Of a DNA stretch of 40,315 bases, positions 16,303 through 25,026 are shown piece by piece (the stretch's first letter is position 1; the number at the start of each line of letters is the position of its first letter). Position numbers and translations under genes: made by a program. Below the pieces are notes generated by a model, which did no database searches, was not told the origin of the DNA, and saw only the letters and a list, made by a program, of their open reading frames with translations. The stretch spans positions 1 through 40,315 of the forward strand of contig NZ_JAGMUL010000031.1 of assembly GCF_019049285.1 (NCBI RefSeq), written 5' to 3'. The DNA comes from Streptomyces sp. AC550_RSS872. GTDB taxonomy: Bacteria > Actinomycetota > Actinomycetes > Streptomycetales > Streptomycetaceae.

Positions 16303-17565
16303 CTACGCTACCGCCAGGAGGGACCGTACGATGTCCTGTCCGGCCCAGGCTCCGGCTCCGGCCTTGGTGACTTCTGCAACGTTGCCAGCCGTGCCCTCTT
16401 CGGGCATGAGGTTCGCGGCGACGTTGAGACCATTCACGCTGATGTCGGTCATGAGTTTGGCCGAGCCTGCAGCGCTCTCCCCGGCTGCCTGCCATGCCTC
16501 GTCCGCGGCGGTTCGCGGGGCCGTGCGCAGCACGTGGCCGACTTCCCGTACGAACTCGGTGCCGACTTCGCGGCTCGTGACGCTGACGCCCATCTGCGCG
16601 GCGTCGTCGAGCCCGCCGCGGATGCCGCGAGCCGCGGAGCTCAGCGCCCTGCCGCCGGGCACCATGCCGACGGCGTCGCTGCCGACGGAGGCCCAGGCAG
16701 AGAAGGTGTCCATGTTCCAGCCGAACTTATCGCCCCAGGGGAAGAACGCGTCCCGAAAATCTGGGTCGGAGAAGTTCTTTGCCATGGACGCCGCGCTGGC
16801 GGCGATCGCGATACCGGCGAACAGCGGAGTAAGGGGAGTCGGGAAGAGAGCGAGCAGTCCTGCGATGGCGCCGATGGTGCCGGCGTGCTCCAGCAGAAAA
16901 TCGCCGACCGACGTGAGGATGTCGCCGACCTTGTCCCAGAAGCCCGGCTCGTCAGGCGCCTTCTTTGTCGAGCCGTCCAGGGCCTTGGCGATGTTTTCGG
17001 CCTCGTCGGTGTGTTCGGCCTCCAGCTCCTTGATCTTGCCGTTGAGCGACTCGTATTCGTTGTTGGCTTTGGTGAGCGTGGTGCTCGCCTCGTTCAACTC
17101 CCGCTCGGCGGACCGCAGCCGCGCGGTCGCGGCGTCGGCCTCCTCCTGTGAGGGGAAGGTCTGGTTGGCGAGTTTCAGGTCCGGGTGCTGGGCTGCATGT
17201 TCGTATGCGTTTTTGGCCTTGTCGGCCGCAACCTTCTTCTCGGCCGCGTCGGCGTCGTACTTCTTCGCCAACTCCCGGTTGGAGGTCAGGTGACCTTCCC
17301 ACTTGTGCAGTTGGGTCGCCGCGGTACGCAGGGAGGAGGCGGCGTCCTTGATGTACTTCGGCAGGTCGCCATCGAGGGCGTCACGGAATTTCTCCGCTGC
17401 GTCGCCCTCCCAGTAGCTGCTCTCGCCGGTGAGCCTCGTCAGTTGCCGGTGCGTGTTCTCCAGGGCCGTCGCGGCCGCGGCCACCTTCTGCTGCAGTTTG
17501 GTGACCTCGGCAGGGATGCCTGGTACGGGGTTCCAGCCGATGTTGGGATAGGGGTTCGCGGCCAT
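16303..17565 (-). CDS. Long T7SS-secreted protein with N-terminal WXG-type signal domain
   Basis: 420 residues. The start PYPNIGWNPVPGIPAEV and S51-free motif Y51-W52-E-G54-DAAEKF match the putative T7SS secretion-signal domain seen at the start of actinobacterial polymorphic toxins. A long coiled-coil region follows (about residues 85-200). A hydrophobic region at about 207-265 (TIGAIAGLLALFPTPLTPLFAGIAIAA) could span or perturb a membrane. The C-terminal 150 residues are small-residue rich with no toxin domain I recognise. Its start overlaps the stop of the small WXG-like gene (TAATG). The protein could be a truncated toxin carrier or a substrate in its own right. Confidence 0.82.
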   Translation of the reverse strand: MAANPYPNIGWNPVPGIPAEVTKLQQKVAAAATALENTHRQLTRLTGESSYWEGDAAEKFRDALDGDLPKYIKDAASSLRTAATQLHKWEGHLTSNRELAKKYDADAAEKKVAADKAKNAYEHAAQHPDLKLANQTFPSQEEADAATARLRSAERELNEASTTLTKANNEYESLNGKIKELEAEHTDEAENIAKALDGSTKKAPDEPGFWDKVGDILTSVGDFLLEHAGTIGAIAGLLALFPTPLTPLFAGIAIAASAASMAKNFSDPDFRDAFFPWGDKFGWNMDTFSAWASVGSDAVGMVPGGRALSSAARGIRGGLDDAAQMGVSVTSREVGTEFVREVGHVLRTAPRTAADEAWQAAGESAAGSAKLMTDISVNGLNVAANLMPEEGTAGNVAEVTKAGAGAWAGQDIVRSLLAVA

Positions 17566-17894
17566 TACTTACCGCCCCCGCCGCCACCCGAAGTGCTCTG
17601 TGCCGCGATCTGCTTGAGGGCCTTCTCCAAGGCCTCCTCGACCTCTTCGTAGCCCTTCTTGTTGGACTTCACGCCCTCTTTGATCGCGTCGATCATTTCC
17701 TTGGTCTTGCCGGACCCGTACTTCCACTCTTCCTGGAACTTGTCACAGGCCTCGTCGAGCCGGGCGGTGCCGATCTGGTCGGCACGCACGTGGTCTAGGG
17801 CCGACCGGGCCTCGTTCAGCTCGTCGACGCATCTCTCCAGATTCCTCAGAAACTGCTCGAGTTGCCCGATGTCCGTCTTGAAGTGGTCCCCCAT
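17565..17894 (-). CDS. WXG100-like T7SS protein, first gene of the substrate operon
   Basis: 109 residues, fully helical. W57-K-Y-G60 replaces the usual W-x-G turn. Y82-E-E-V-E86 fits the YxxxD/E signal. A Gly-rich tail ends the protein. Stop and next start overlap by one base. As a small WXG-like protein directly before a long one, it is a likely heterodimer partner for it. Confidence 0.82.
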   Translation of the reverse strand: MGDHFKTDIGQLEQFLRNLERCVDELNEARSALDHVRADQIGTARLDEACDKFQEEWKYGSGKTKEMIDAIKEGVKSNKKGYEEVEEALEKALKQIAAQSTSGGGGGGK

Positions 17895-17931
17895 GGGCCA
17901 GTTTCTCCCCGTTTCGGCTCTGGACGCATCA

Positions 17932-17961
17932 GGCCCAGGCGATCATCTGATCGCCTAGGCC
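17932..17961. promoter_or_regulatory. Long inverted repeat upstream of the substrate operon
   Basis: GGCCCAGGCGATCA (17932-17945) and TGATCGCCTAGGCC (17948-17961) pair over 14 bases with one mismatch and a 2-base centre. It lies 38 bases before the operon's start codon. With almost no loop it looks more like a dimeric-protein operator than a terminator; no U-tract is present. Confidence 0.6.
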
Positions 17962-18049
17962 TCCTCGGCACCATACATGCATTGACTCGGCGTTCCGTTA
18001 CCCAGCCCTCGTGGCCCCGCGGCTCTGCGGAAAGCCGCCACAGGAGCCC

Positions 18050-18109
18050 CACGAGGTCGGCTTCGTCGATGGTTCGTGGTGCACGGTCCACTTCTGGGGT
18101 GAGGGATGG
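18050..18109 (+). pseudogene. Fragment duplicated from the C-terminus of the gene at 25027-25665
   Basis: The reading GFVDGSWCTVHFWG matches GFVDGSWCSVHFWG at the end of the intact gene, with flanking His-Glu and Gly-Trp also shared. Only about 20 codons survive, without a plausible start. Confidence 0.65.
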
Positions 18110-18264
18110 ACCACCGAGCATCTCGCGACCGAGCCGGGCCGGGCTAGGGGCTCACATTCCAGGTTGGGCGCTGCATGGATGACAGGTGGTGGTGCGTGGG
18201 TACGGCTGACGCCGGGGACGGGCCGGCGTCAGCCGGCGTGGTCTGCTACCGCGAGGCTCACAGC

Positions 18265-18612
18265 TCAGCTGGTCAACTCCCGCTGACTCGACCACGCAAC
18301 CTGCGCGGCAACGAGTTCGCACCACACGTACTTGCCCGGGTTGCCGTTTCTGGCCAGCCGCTGCCATCCCCATACGTCAGCACAGGCACTGACCAGCGCA
18401 ACTCCGCGGCCTCCCTCCGCGTCGACCAAGTCACCCAGCTTCGGCGGAGGTTCGGGTGGCTCGGGGGCGGCGTCCCAGGTACCGATACGCGGCACGCCGC
18501 CGCGCCAACGCAAGCGTAGAGCGGCAGGTCCCTTGGTATGGCGTACGGCGTTGGAGGCCGGCTCCGTCGTGAGGAGTTCTGCGGTGTCGGCGAGGCGGAT
18601 CAAGCCGTGCAT
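18265..18612 (-). CDS. RsbW-like anti-sigma/HATPase-type protein, possibly lacking a proper start
   Basis: 115 residues from ATG 18612. LADTAELLTTEPASNAVRHT is the N-box of histidine-kinase-like ATPases, and GGRGVALVSACADVWGWQ is the G-box region. The usual N-box is ELVSNAVRHT; here Pro-Ala replaces Leu-Val. Family members normally start about 35 residues earlier; the frame upstream does read FPNDPRAVTVCRRTVRLIL, typical of the family, but has no ATG, GTG or TTG. It may use a rare start or be decaying. Such proteins are regulators that bind sigma or anti-anti-sigma factors. Confidence 0.5.
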   Translation of the reverse strand: MHGLIRLADTAELLTTEPASNAVRHTKGPAALRLRWRGGVPRIGTWDAAPEPPEPPPKLGDLVDAEGGRGVALVSACADVWGWQRLARNGNPGKYVWCELVAAQVAWSSQRELTS

Positions 18613-18745
18613 GGTGAGGATCAGGCGGACAGTACGGCGGCAGACGGTGACGGCGCGTGGGTCGTTCGGGAACGTCGTTCGGGAGCGCGGGAGGCGGGGT
18701 GCCGGCAGACCCCGGCCGCGGCTGTCCGGCGTGTGTGTCGGCCCT

Positions 18746-18991
18746 TCACGAGCGGGCCGTGATCTCGTCGGATGAGCCGGACACGTCGAAGTCCTGGGCC
18801 ATGGCGGAGCAGGCGTTGTCGAGTTCCTTGCTCCCGGTGGTCTTCGGACCGGTGTCGTACAGCGCGTTCAGCGCCGGTCGCATCTCGTCCTGGCTCCGAT
18901 GGTGTTCCCTGACGAGGCCGTCCAGCTCCGATGTCTCTGCTTTGCAGCGCGCCCGAATGGCACCGGTATCCCTCTGTCTCGCAAGGCGCAC
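18746..18991 (-). CDS. Small helical protein or fragment of unknown function
   Basis: 81 residues from GTG 18991, with no visible ribosome site. The sequence RCKAETSELDGLVREHHRSQ, then NALYDTGPKTTGSKELDNAC, reads as natural protein, helical and charged, of WXG100-like size. The frame is open back to a TGA near 19067, so it may be the C-terminal part of an eroded gene. Stretch 18992-19356 holds no gene I can support. Confidence 0.35.
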   Translation of the reverse strand: MRLARQRDTGAIRARCKAETSELDGLVREHHRSQDEMRPALNALYDTGPKTTGSKELDNACSAMAQDFDVSGSSDEITARS

Positions 18992-19356
18992 GTCATCTGC
19001 CGTCGCGACACGCCATCCAACAGGCCTCGGACGCCCCGTCGGGGGGGTCTCCCGTTCGCAGAACTTTCACGAATTCTTGCGAGGTAGATACCGGCGTTCG
19101 TGCCGAGCAGACACTGGACCATCAGGGCAGGAACCTTCAATGTGATCGTTATACGAGTTCCCCGGGGCGGGATACGACTTGCGTCTGCGAAGGTCATAAG
19201 CTGTCGTGAGATTCGCGGGGGCGCCGGAAGGTGCGCGAGGGGCTGTAGTTGGGCTTCGCAGCAACCTGGGGTGCGAGTCAGTCGAGATGCGGGCTCTGTC
19301 ACGGGCCGAACCACCCATCGTGCTCCCTCGCAGATAGCTGTGAGAGGGAAGAACCG

Positions 19357-20325
19357 ATGTCTTATCCCACGCCGCCGGGAGGCGGTAACCCGTATGGGCA
19401 GCCGCCATCGCAGAGTGGTTGGCAACCGCAGTGGCAGGGGGCAGGCCATGTGCCGCCGCCCGTCCCGGCGGCGCCCCCGGGACCGCCTCAGGCCCAACCG
19501 GGACCGCCTCAGTACGGTGCGTACCCCCCGCCCGGGAGCCATGTCCTCGGAAACCCCATGCCCGGGGCACCTGTGCCCGCGTCGGGTCGGGGCAGCACCG
19601 CGCGAAAGGTCATCGGAGGGCTGCTCACCGTGTTCGGCGTGCTCGGCATGCTCGGTGGAGGCGCGCTGGCGGCTCACGCGTACAGCAACAGCCAGCAGTC
19701 GATACCCAACTCCGCCTATGGGCCGACGCTGTGGCGCAACGAGACCACGGACCGGCTCTTCCCGGCGACCGTCGGCGAACCGCCCAACTACAGGTACGAC
19801 GCGGCGGACAAGAAGGTCGCGCAGTGGAGCCGTATGGGCATCTCCCAGGACACCTCGTGCTCCGAGGGCCTCAGCGGAGAGACCAAGGACACCGCGGAGC
19901 GGCTCGGCTGCACGGCCGTTCTACGTGCCACGTATGTGGATCTCACCGGTGAGATGATCGCCACCGTCGCGATCATCGTGCTGCCCAAGGGCACCGCCGG
20001 CCAGGAGATGGGCGAGTACTTCGACGACCAGGAACATGCGGACGTCCCTGACGCCGCCGTGGTGCCGTTCGCGGTGCCGGGCACGCTCGCCGCGAAGTGG
20101 CAGGCGAACAGGCGCAATGGCATGGGTGGAGAGGCCCTTGGAGGCGACTCGTTCCCCTACGCCATCGCTGTCACGACCGGCGCGGTCAACGGCCGGACGT
20201 CAGGCAACCTGCCCGGCGAGTTCGGCGACTACGGCGCGAACGACGAAGACAGGAAGCCCTGGATGGACGCAGCGAACGCCCTCAGCGAGACCTTCCACAC
20301 CCATCTCGGGAACCTTGAAAGGTGA
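19357..20325 (+). CDS. Membrane-anchored protein with Pro-rich cytoplasmic tail
   Basis: 322 residues from ATG 19357, with GAGAGGGAAG upstream. Residues 1-75 are Pro/Gly/Gln-rich (NPYGQPPSQSGWQPQ). One helix follows (VIGGLLTVFGVLGMLGGGALAAHAY). The external domain of about 220 residues has two cysteines, in DTSCSEG and RLGCTAV, probably paired, and a beta-rich core. Its stop overlaps the third mycosin's GTG by four bases (GTGA), so the two are coupled. I do not recognise the external domain; it may be a partner or substrate of that protease. Confidence 0.82.
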   Translation: MSYPTPPGGGNPYGQPPSQSGWQPQWQGAGHVPPPVPAAPPGPPQAQPGPPQYGAYPPPGSHVLGNPMPGAPVPASGRGSTARKVIGGLLTVFGVLGMLGGGALAAHAYSNSQQSIPNSAYGPTLWRNETTDRLFPATVGEPPNYRYDAADKKVAQWSRMGISQDTSCSEGLSGETKDTAERLGCTAVLRATYVDLTGEMIATVAIIVLPKGTAGQEMGEYFDDQEHADVPDAAVVPFAVPGTLAAKWQANRRNGMGGEALGGDSFPYAIAVTTGAVNGRTSGNLPGEFGDYGANDEDRKPWMDAANALSETFHTHLGNLER

Positions 20326-21533
20326 GCCCCGCAGTGAAGTTCCGGACCATACGCGCGACCTCGACCGCGGTCGCCCTCACGGGTCTGCTGTGCACATTGG
20401 CCACCGCGCCGGCGCAGGCAGCCACCACGCCGGTCGGATGGGAGGGGTCGGCACTCAGCCTGTCCGCAGCCCAGCAGCTGAGCCAGGGCGACGGAGTGAC
20501 GGTCGCGGTCCTCGACAGCGGTGTGTACGCGGATCATCCCGCCCTCAAGGGCAAGGTCACCACCGGGCCCGACTACTTCAAGGACGGGCTGAAGGCGGGC
20601 GACTCGGAGTGGGGGCAGCACGGGACCGCCATGGCCTCGGACGTCCTCAAGGTGGCCCCGAAGGCAAAAATCCTCTCGGTTCGTGTCATCGATGACAAGC
20701 ACGAGGAGGAACGCACCCAGGAGGAGCTGGAGGAGTCTTTCAGGAAGGGCAACAACCCGATCGCGGACGGCATCAACTATGCGGTCGAGCATGGCGCCGA
20801 CGTGATCACGATGTCGCTTGGCAGCGACAACCTGTTCAGCTCCTATGCCGAGGACGAGGCCGCCGCTTTGGCCTTTGCAGCCCGTCAGGGCGTGACCGTG
20901 CTCGCATCGGCCGGTAACGCGGGCGACGTGCTCAACGGAGCCTCGTACCCGGCCGGTTACGCGGGCGTGATCGCTGTCGCCGCCACACAACAGAATGGCA
21001 CGCGCGCCGAATTCTCCACCGTGCACACCTACAACGACGTGGCAGCACCCGGCGTCGACATCATCAGCGCGACCAACACCGGCGGTTACAAGCAAGGCAA
21101 CGGCACATCACCGGCGTGCGCGCTGGCCGCCGGCGTCGTGGCGCTCATGAAGGCGAAGAACCCGAAGCTCACCCCCGCCCAGGTGAACGACGTCCTCATC
21201 GCCACCACCCACCGCCCGGCGGGCGGAGGAAGTGCCTTGCTCGGCTACGGCAGGATCAACGCGGCCGCGGCGGTGAAGGCTGCCGTGTCCCCTCCCAAGG
21301 ACGAGACTGGGCCGGTGGCGTACAAGGGCAAGGAGCACCTGGCTACCCCGGACGGCACTCCGAAGACGACACATCCCGAGATGGAGCAGGAGGTGTGGCT
21401 GACGGGCCTGGTCGCCGCCGGTGTGGGCCTGGCGTCCCTGGCCGGCGGTGTGCTGCTGGCGTGGTCCGGTCGGCGCAAACCAGCTGCGCGGACGCCGAGT
21501 GTGATGCAGCCTCAGGGGCCTTTCCCCGCCTGA
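20322..21533 (+). CDS. Third mycosin-type S8 serine protease
   Basis: 403 residues from GTG 20322, coupled to the gene before it; GTG 20334 is an alternative. The signal peptide ends APAQA-ATT. The triad is D65 (AVLDSGV), H100 (GQHGTAMAS) and S263 (GNGTSPACALAAG), with oxyanion N199 (SAGNAG). A C-terminal helix (LTGLVAAGVGLASLAGGVLLAW) and short basic tail anchor it. Asp at the start and a complete triad suggest an active enzyme. No WXG gene is directly adjacent upstream, so its target may be the coupled membrane protein or the downstream module. Confidence 0.88.
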   Translation: MSPAVKFRTIRATSTAVALTGLLCTLATAPAQAATTPVGWEGSALSLSAAQQLSQGDGVTVAVLDSGVYADHPALKGKVTTGPDYFKDGLKAGDSEWGQHGTAMASDVLKVAPKAKILSVRVIDDKHEEERTQEELEESFRKGNNPIADGINYAVEHGADVITMSLGSDNLFSSYAEDEAAALAFAARQGVTVLASAGNAGDVLNGASYPAGYAGVIAVAATQQNGTRAEFSTVHTYNDVAAPGVDIISATNTGGYKQGNGTSPACALAAGVVALMKAKNPKLTPAQVNDVLIATTHRPAGGGSALLGYGRINAAAAVKAAVSPPKDETGPVAYKGKEHLATPDGTPKTTHPEMEQEVWLTGLVAAGVGLASLAGGVLLAWSGRRKPAARTPSVMQPQGPFPA

Positions 21534-21547
21534 CCGTGCACGACAAA

Positions 21548-21573
21548 GAGGCGCCGCGTTCACGCGGCGCCTC
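21548..21573. terminator. Bidirectional hairpin terminator
   Basis: GAGGCGCCGCG (21548-21558) and CGCGGCGCCTC (21563-21573) pair perfectly around TTCA. It lies between the convergent third mycosin and Cys-pair paralog B. Confidence 0.85.
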
Positions 21574-21604
21574 CCGTTCCCGGTGGACAGGCCAGGGCCC
21601 GCCG

Positions 21605-22189
21605 TCACACGAAGAACACCACCAGCAGACTCACGACAAGCCCAACCACCCCCACCCCCACCAGCACCAGGCAAGTACGGAACACCCCCTGCGCGGACGC
21701 CCCGCCGGAGATGAACCCCGTGACCGCGCCGAAGGTGCCGATGGCGAGGGAGATCAGCGCGCCGAAGAACCACGCGCAGCCCAGCGCGATGGCGCCGACC
21801 CAGCCATGGTCCAGCTTGTACGAGGTGTCCCCGGTCTTGATGGCGTCGATGACATAGCCACGCTGGTGCAGGGCATCGCTCTTGAGCTCGGCGTTGAGGT
21901 CCTTGACGTAGCCGTCGGTGGACGTGAAAGTGCCGTAGCACCAACGGGTCTTGGTCTTCTTCCGCGAGCTGCTCGACGTGCTCGAGCGGTATTTGTAGTC
22001 GACCGTGCAGGTGTCGACGGTGAGCTTGCCCGGGGTGGCCGTGGCGTAGGTATAGGGGCCGAGGTAGGCGCCGAGGGCCAGGAGGACGAGGCCTACGAGG
22101 ATCAGGCCCGCGCCGATGAGGCGGCCGAGGCTGGTCCGGTCGCCGGGGCCGGCGGAGTTGGGCGCGGCGTTCCCTTGTACTTGTGTCAT
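21605..22189 (-). CDS. Membrane protein with extracytoplasmic Cys-pair domain (paralog B)
   Basis: 194 residues. First helix: LIGAGLILVGLVLLALGAYL. The external domain has PGKLTVDTC, then after a Ser/Lys-rich loop WCYGTFTSTDG. Two more helices follow (WVGAIALGCAWFFGALISLAI; TCLVLVGVGVVGLVVSLLVVFFV). The motif order matches paralogs at 14381, 22220 and 29368. It is followed on the same strand, upstream, by paralog C, so the two form a tandem pair. Function unknown; the paired cysteines suggest an oxidised external domain. Confidence 0.8.
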   Translation of the reverse strand: MTQVQGNAAPNSAGPGDRTSLGRLIGAGLILVGLVLLALGAYLGPYTYATATPGKLTVDTCTVDYKYRSSTSSSSRKKTKTRWCYGTFTSTDGYVKDLNAELKSDALHQRGYVIDAIKTGDTSYKLDHGWVGAIALGCAWFFGALISLAIGTFGAVTGFISGGASAQGVFRTCLVLVGVGVVGLVVSLLVVFFV

Positions 22190-22219
22190 TGGGGGTTCCT
22201 CAGGAGGGGGACGGAGCGG

Positions 22220-22801
22220 TCAGAGGACGAGGGCGCAGACCAGCGCTGCCAGGGCGCCCAGTGCGAAGAGGCCGCCCAGGACGGGGCCGGTGACGGCCTG
22301 GGCCGGCAGGCGCTGCCAGGAGGCCGTGAGGCCGGGGCCGCCCCGGCCGCCGAAGCCGGTCAGGAGGCAGAAGATGCCGACGGCCAGCACGGAGAGGCAG
22401 AACGCGAGAATCGCGGCGTCGTCGCCGGGGTCGCGGTCCTGTGGTTGCTCGAAGGTGTCGTCCACCTGGATCACGGGGATTTTCGATCCGGCTTCGAAAC
22501 GCGACGATGTTTCCACCGTCACGTCTTCGTAGGTGCCTTTACCGTCTTGTGCGCTCCAGTTTCCGGTGCAGCTGAACTTGAGTTCCGTAGAACGCCTGTG
22601 CGTGCCGTAGTGGGTCTTCGTGTGTTTTTCGCATGAAGAAATCGTGAGGGTTCCTTCGGTGCCGTCACCTGCGAGTTCACTGCGCAGTTCCGGAATGGTC
22701 ACCGCGGCGACGACCGTGGCCACGAGGAGCAGTCCCAATCCGAGGAGTCGACCCATCCACAGAGTCCCCGTGCTGCCGTAACGCGGCTGTGTAGTCACCA
22801 C
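22220..22801 (-). CDS. Membrane protein with extracytoplasmic Cys-pair domain (paralog C)
   Basis: 193 residues from GTG 22801, with AAGGGGAC upstream. First helix: LLGLGLLLVATVVAAVTI. External motif: EGTLTISSC, then FSCTGNWSAQDG. A helix (ILAFCLSVLAVGIFCLLTGF) and a final one (VLGGLFALGALAALVCALVL) follow. It lies 30 bases before paralog B in the same direction and is divergent from the WXG100-like gene at 22931, so it borders a substrate module. Confidence 0.8.
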   Translation of the reverse strand: MVTTQPRYGSTGTLWMGRLLGLGLLLVATVVAAVTIPELRSELAGDGTEGTLTISSCEKHTKTHYGTHRRSTELKFSCTGNWSAQDGKGTYEDVTVETSSRFEAGSKIPVIQVDDTFEQPQDRDPGDDAAILAFCLSVLAVGIFCLLTGFGGRGGPGLTASWQRLPAQAVTGPVLGGLFALGALAALVCALVL

Positions 22802-22930
22802 TTTTGGTGTCCCCTTGAGTAACTTGACGATCTCTTGACTGGCGGGTTTGGCGGGGCCGTGCGCGAGGAGTCTAAGGTATCGATCTGTCGTCCAATATGA
22901 ACTACGGCAAGGGGAGTTCGGGGGAGAGCC

Positions 22931-23257
22931 ATGGAGTTCGACACCTTTAACGTGGACACGGATGTACTCCGGCGTCAGGGCGGTAAGTTCACCGACCTCG
23001 GAGGCGATTTCTCGACCGCGTCCAAGCGGCTTCAGGACGCCCTCGAAGCGCTTGGGGAGCCCTGGGCGGATGCGGACTTCGGGGAGATCTTCGGCCAGGT
23101 CTACACGCCGATCCGCGACGGGATCTTCACATCGATGGACAGCCTCGCGGAACGGCTTCAGAAGATCGGCGACAACCTTCAGGGCATGGCGCGCAACTAC
23201 GACGCGTCGGATACGTCGAACAGCGGGCTCATGGACAACATCTCCGGCCGATTCTGA
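22931..23257 (+). CDS. WXG100-like T7SS substrate candidate
   Basis: 108 residues, helical. W45-A-D-A-D-F-G51 sits at the hairpin turn in place of strict W-x-G. Y90-D-A-S-D94 is a clean YxxxD export signal. An AGTTCGGGGGAGAGCC ribosome site precedes it. It lies 75 bases before the CpnT-N-like gene, the usual small-partner arrangement. Confidence 0.85.
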   Translation: MEFDTFNVDTDVLRRQGGKFTDLGGDFSTASKRLQDALEALGEPWADADFGEIFGQVYTPIRDGIFTSMDSLAERLQKIGDNLQGMARNYDASDTSNSGLMDNISGRF

Positions 23258-23332
23258 ATCCCTGGCCGATTCTGAATCTCCGTACGATTCTGGTCAACGG
23301 GGTAACTCCAATTAAATTCGGGGGCTATTCGC

Positions 23333-24484
23333 ATGTCGCTCACACTTCCCGGTGAGCTTGTCTGGGTACTCGACCTCCTCGGCTACACCTGGCCGGAGGT
23401 CGACGAGGAAGCGCTGCACAAGGTCGCCGAGACCTGGCGGGCTTTCGGTGAGGAACTCGAAGAGATCCAGCGGGAGGGCGAAGGTCTCGCCCGGACCGTC
23501 GTCGCCCACAACTTCGGTACGGCGATCGACGGATTCAGCAAGGACTGGGGTGCCTATACCGGCGCGAACGGCGAGGACCGTTATCTGCCGGACGCGAAGA
23601 CCGCCTGTGAAGTGATCGCATTCGCCTTCGACGCGGCCGCGGTGGCGGTACTCATGGCGAAACTTGCCGTCATCGCCCAACTCGTCGCCCTGGCCATCGA
23701 GATCATCGCGGCCCAGGCGGCGGCTCCCTTCACCTTCGGACTGTCCGAGGTCGGTGCGCTCGGCGCGACACAGGCCACCCGGCTGATCGTCCGGGAACTG
23801 CTGGACCGGCTCAAGCGGGAGGTCATGGAGGCGGTCACCAAGGCCATGGAGCACGCCACCTTGGACGCCGTGAAGAAGATGGCCAAGGAGCAGCTCGAGA
23901 AGATCACCAAGGAGAAGGTCAAGCAGTTCGCAAAGGACCAACTCAAGGAGCAGGGCAAGCAGTTCGTCCAGGAGAAGGTGGTCGACGCGGCCAAGGAGAA
24001 GGCCACGGAAGCCGCCGTCGGAATGGTGCAGAACATCGGCCAGCAGAGCATCGAGACGTACTTCGACGCGCGGTCCGGTGTGGACCTCGGCGAGACGGCG
24101 GACGTGGCCAGGACGGCGGCCGGCCAGTACGTGGACGGCCTCAAGAACGAGGTCACCGGTGGCGAGGGATCGACCCTCGCCGACTGCGTGGATCCGGCTA
24201 CGCACATGAACAACGCCGTGGACGCCGCGACGGAGCGTGCCACAACGGCGGCCGGCGACCGCGTACAGCACGGTGTCGACGCGCTGGCCGGACAGGGTGC
24301 CCAGAGCGCGCCGGCGTCGGACGGGGCCGCCGCCACCGCCTCTGGGGCGGGGGCCGGTTCCTCGGCCAGCGCGCAGTCGTCCAACAGGCCGACGGCTGCC
24401 GTCTCCGCGGCGAGCTCCGGTTCCTCGGGCTCCTCCGGGTCCTCCGGGGGCGCGGACGACTGGGCCCGAAACGAGTTCGGGTGA
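23333..24484 (+). CDS. CpnT-N-like long WXG100 protein without toxin domain
   Basis: 383 residues. MSLTLPGELVWVLDLLGYTWPEVDEEAL is typical of the N-terminal WXG100-like domain of CpnT and related toxins (first 20 residues quoted as motif only: LTLPGELVWVLDLLG). Residues about 100-150 are hydrophobic helices. A Lys-rich coiled coil follows (about 160-245). The last 90 residues are Ser/Ala/Gly low complexity ending DDWARNEFG. In toxins of this family an enzymatic domain would follow; none is present here. It may have lost its toxin or act as a carrier. Partner: the 108-residue protein directly upstream. Confidence 0.83.
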   Translation: MSLTLPGELVWVLDLLGYTWPEVDEEALHKVAETWRAFGEELEEIQREGEGLARTVVAHNFGTAIDGFSKDWGAYTGANGEDRYLPDAKTACEVIAFAFDAAAVAVLMAKLAVIAQLVALAIEIIAAQAAAPFTFGLSEVGALGATQATRLIVRELLDRLKREVMEAVTKAMEHATLDAVKKMAKEQLEKITKEKVKQFAKDQLKEQGKQFVQEKVVDAAKEKATEAAVGMVQNIGQQSIETYFDARSGVDLGETADVARTAAGQYVDGLKNEVTGGEGSTLADCVDPATHMNNAVDAATERATTAAGDRVQHGVDALAGQGAQSAPASDGAAATASGAGAGSSASAQSSNRPTAAVSAASSGSSGSSGSSGGADDWARNEFG

Positions 24485-24539
24485 CCGCGGCGGCGCTTCA
24501 GCTGTCACCGACCGTCGGCAGCAAGGAGGTGCCGCACCC

Positions 24540-24998
24540 ATGACCGCGGACCGGGAGATCCACGACGAGGAACTCATGGGCATCGCCCAGGACCCCGAAC
24601 AGGCCCTGCGGCTGCGCCGCTCCCTGCGCACCATCGTCGGCGCCACATCGCTCGGCCCGGAGTCGCGCGACATGGCACGCGCCGTGCTGAGCGGGAGCAT
24701 GGACCTCGAGGACGCCCTCCAGGACTCGCGCTACACCGAGGCCGTGTGCCAGCGGATGAGCGAGATCCGCCGAGCGGCCGACGACCAGACGTACGCCGAA
24801 CGCCGGCAGTCCAAGGCCCGGTTCGCGGAGTGGGATGCCAGGCAGCAGGCGGAGTGGACCGCGAGCGTGCCGAGCGGGACGCTCCCGTGCACGGCATCGG
24901 TCGGGGGTAGGGCGGGCGTCGTCGATGCCTCACGCCCGGGTAAGCAAAGCCCCGTACGTCTCCAGCAAGGGCCCCGTGCGATACATTCGTGGGAATGA
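24540..24998 (+). CDS. LSG-motif T7SS accessory protein (copy 1), C-terminus probably frameshifted
   Basis: 152 residues from ATG 24540, with AAGGAGGT 9 bases upstream. The core DPEQALRLRRSLRTI, then ARAVLSGSMDLEDAL, is shared with proteins at 25806 and 38213. It is charged and helical with no export signal. After ARQQAE the reading turns unlike protein. The frame one base earlier continues VDRERAERDAPVHGIGRG and stops at 24910, which fits better. A one-base change near 24850 is likely, or the longer tail is real. Position after the long substrate suggests a cytoplasmic accessory role. Confidence 0.7.
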   Translation: MTADREIHDEELMGIAQDPEQALRLRRSLRTIVGATSLGPESRDMARAVLSGSMDLEDALQDSRYTEAVCQRMSEIRRAADDQTYAERRQSKARFAEWDARQQAEWTASVPSGTLPCTASVGGRAGVVDASRPGKQSPVRLQQGPRAIHSWE

Positions 24999-25026
24999 TC
25001 ATGCGCAGCGTGAGGGGCCTCTTTCG

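Noticed and set aside
15116..16495. 459-residue minus-strand open frame
   Set aside because: It overlaps two better-supported genes in another frame and is basic and low in hydrophobic structure.
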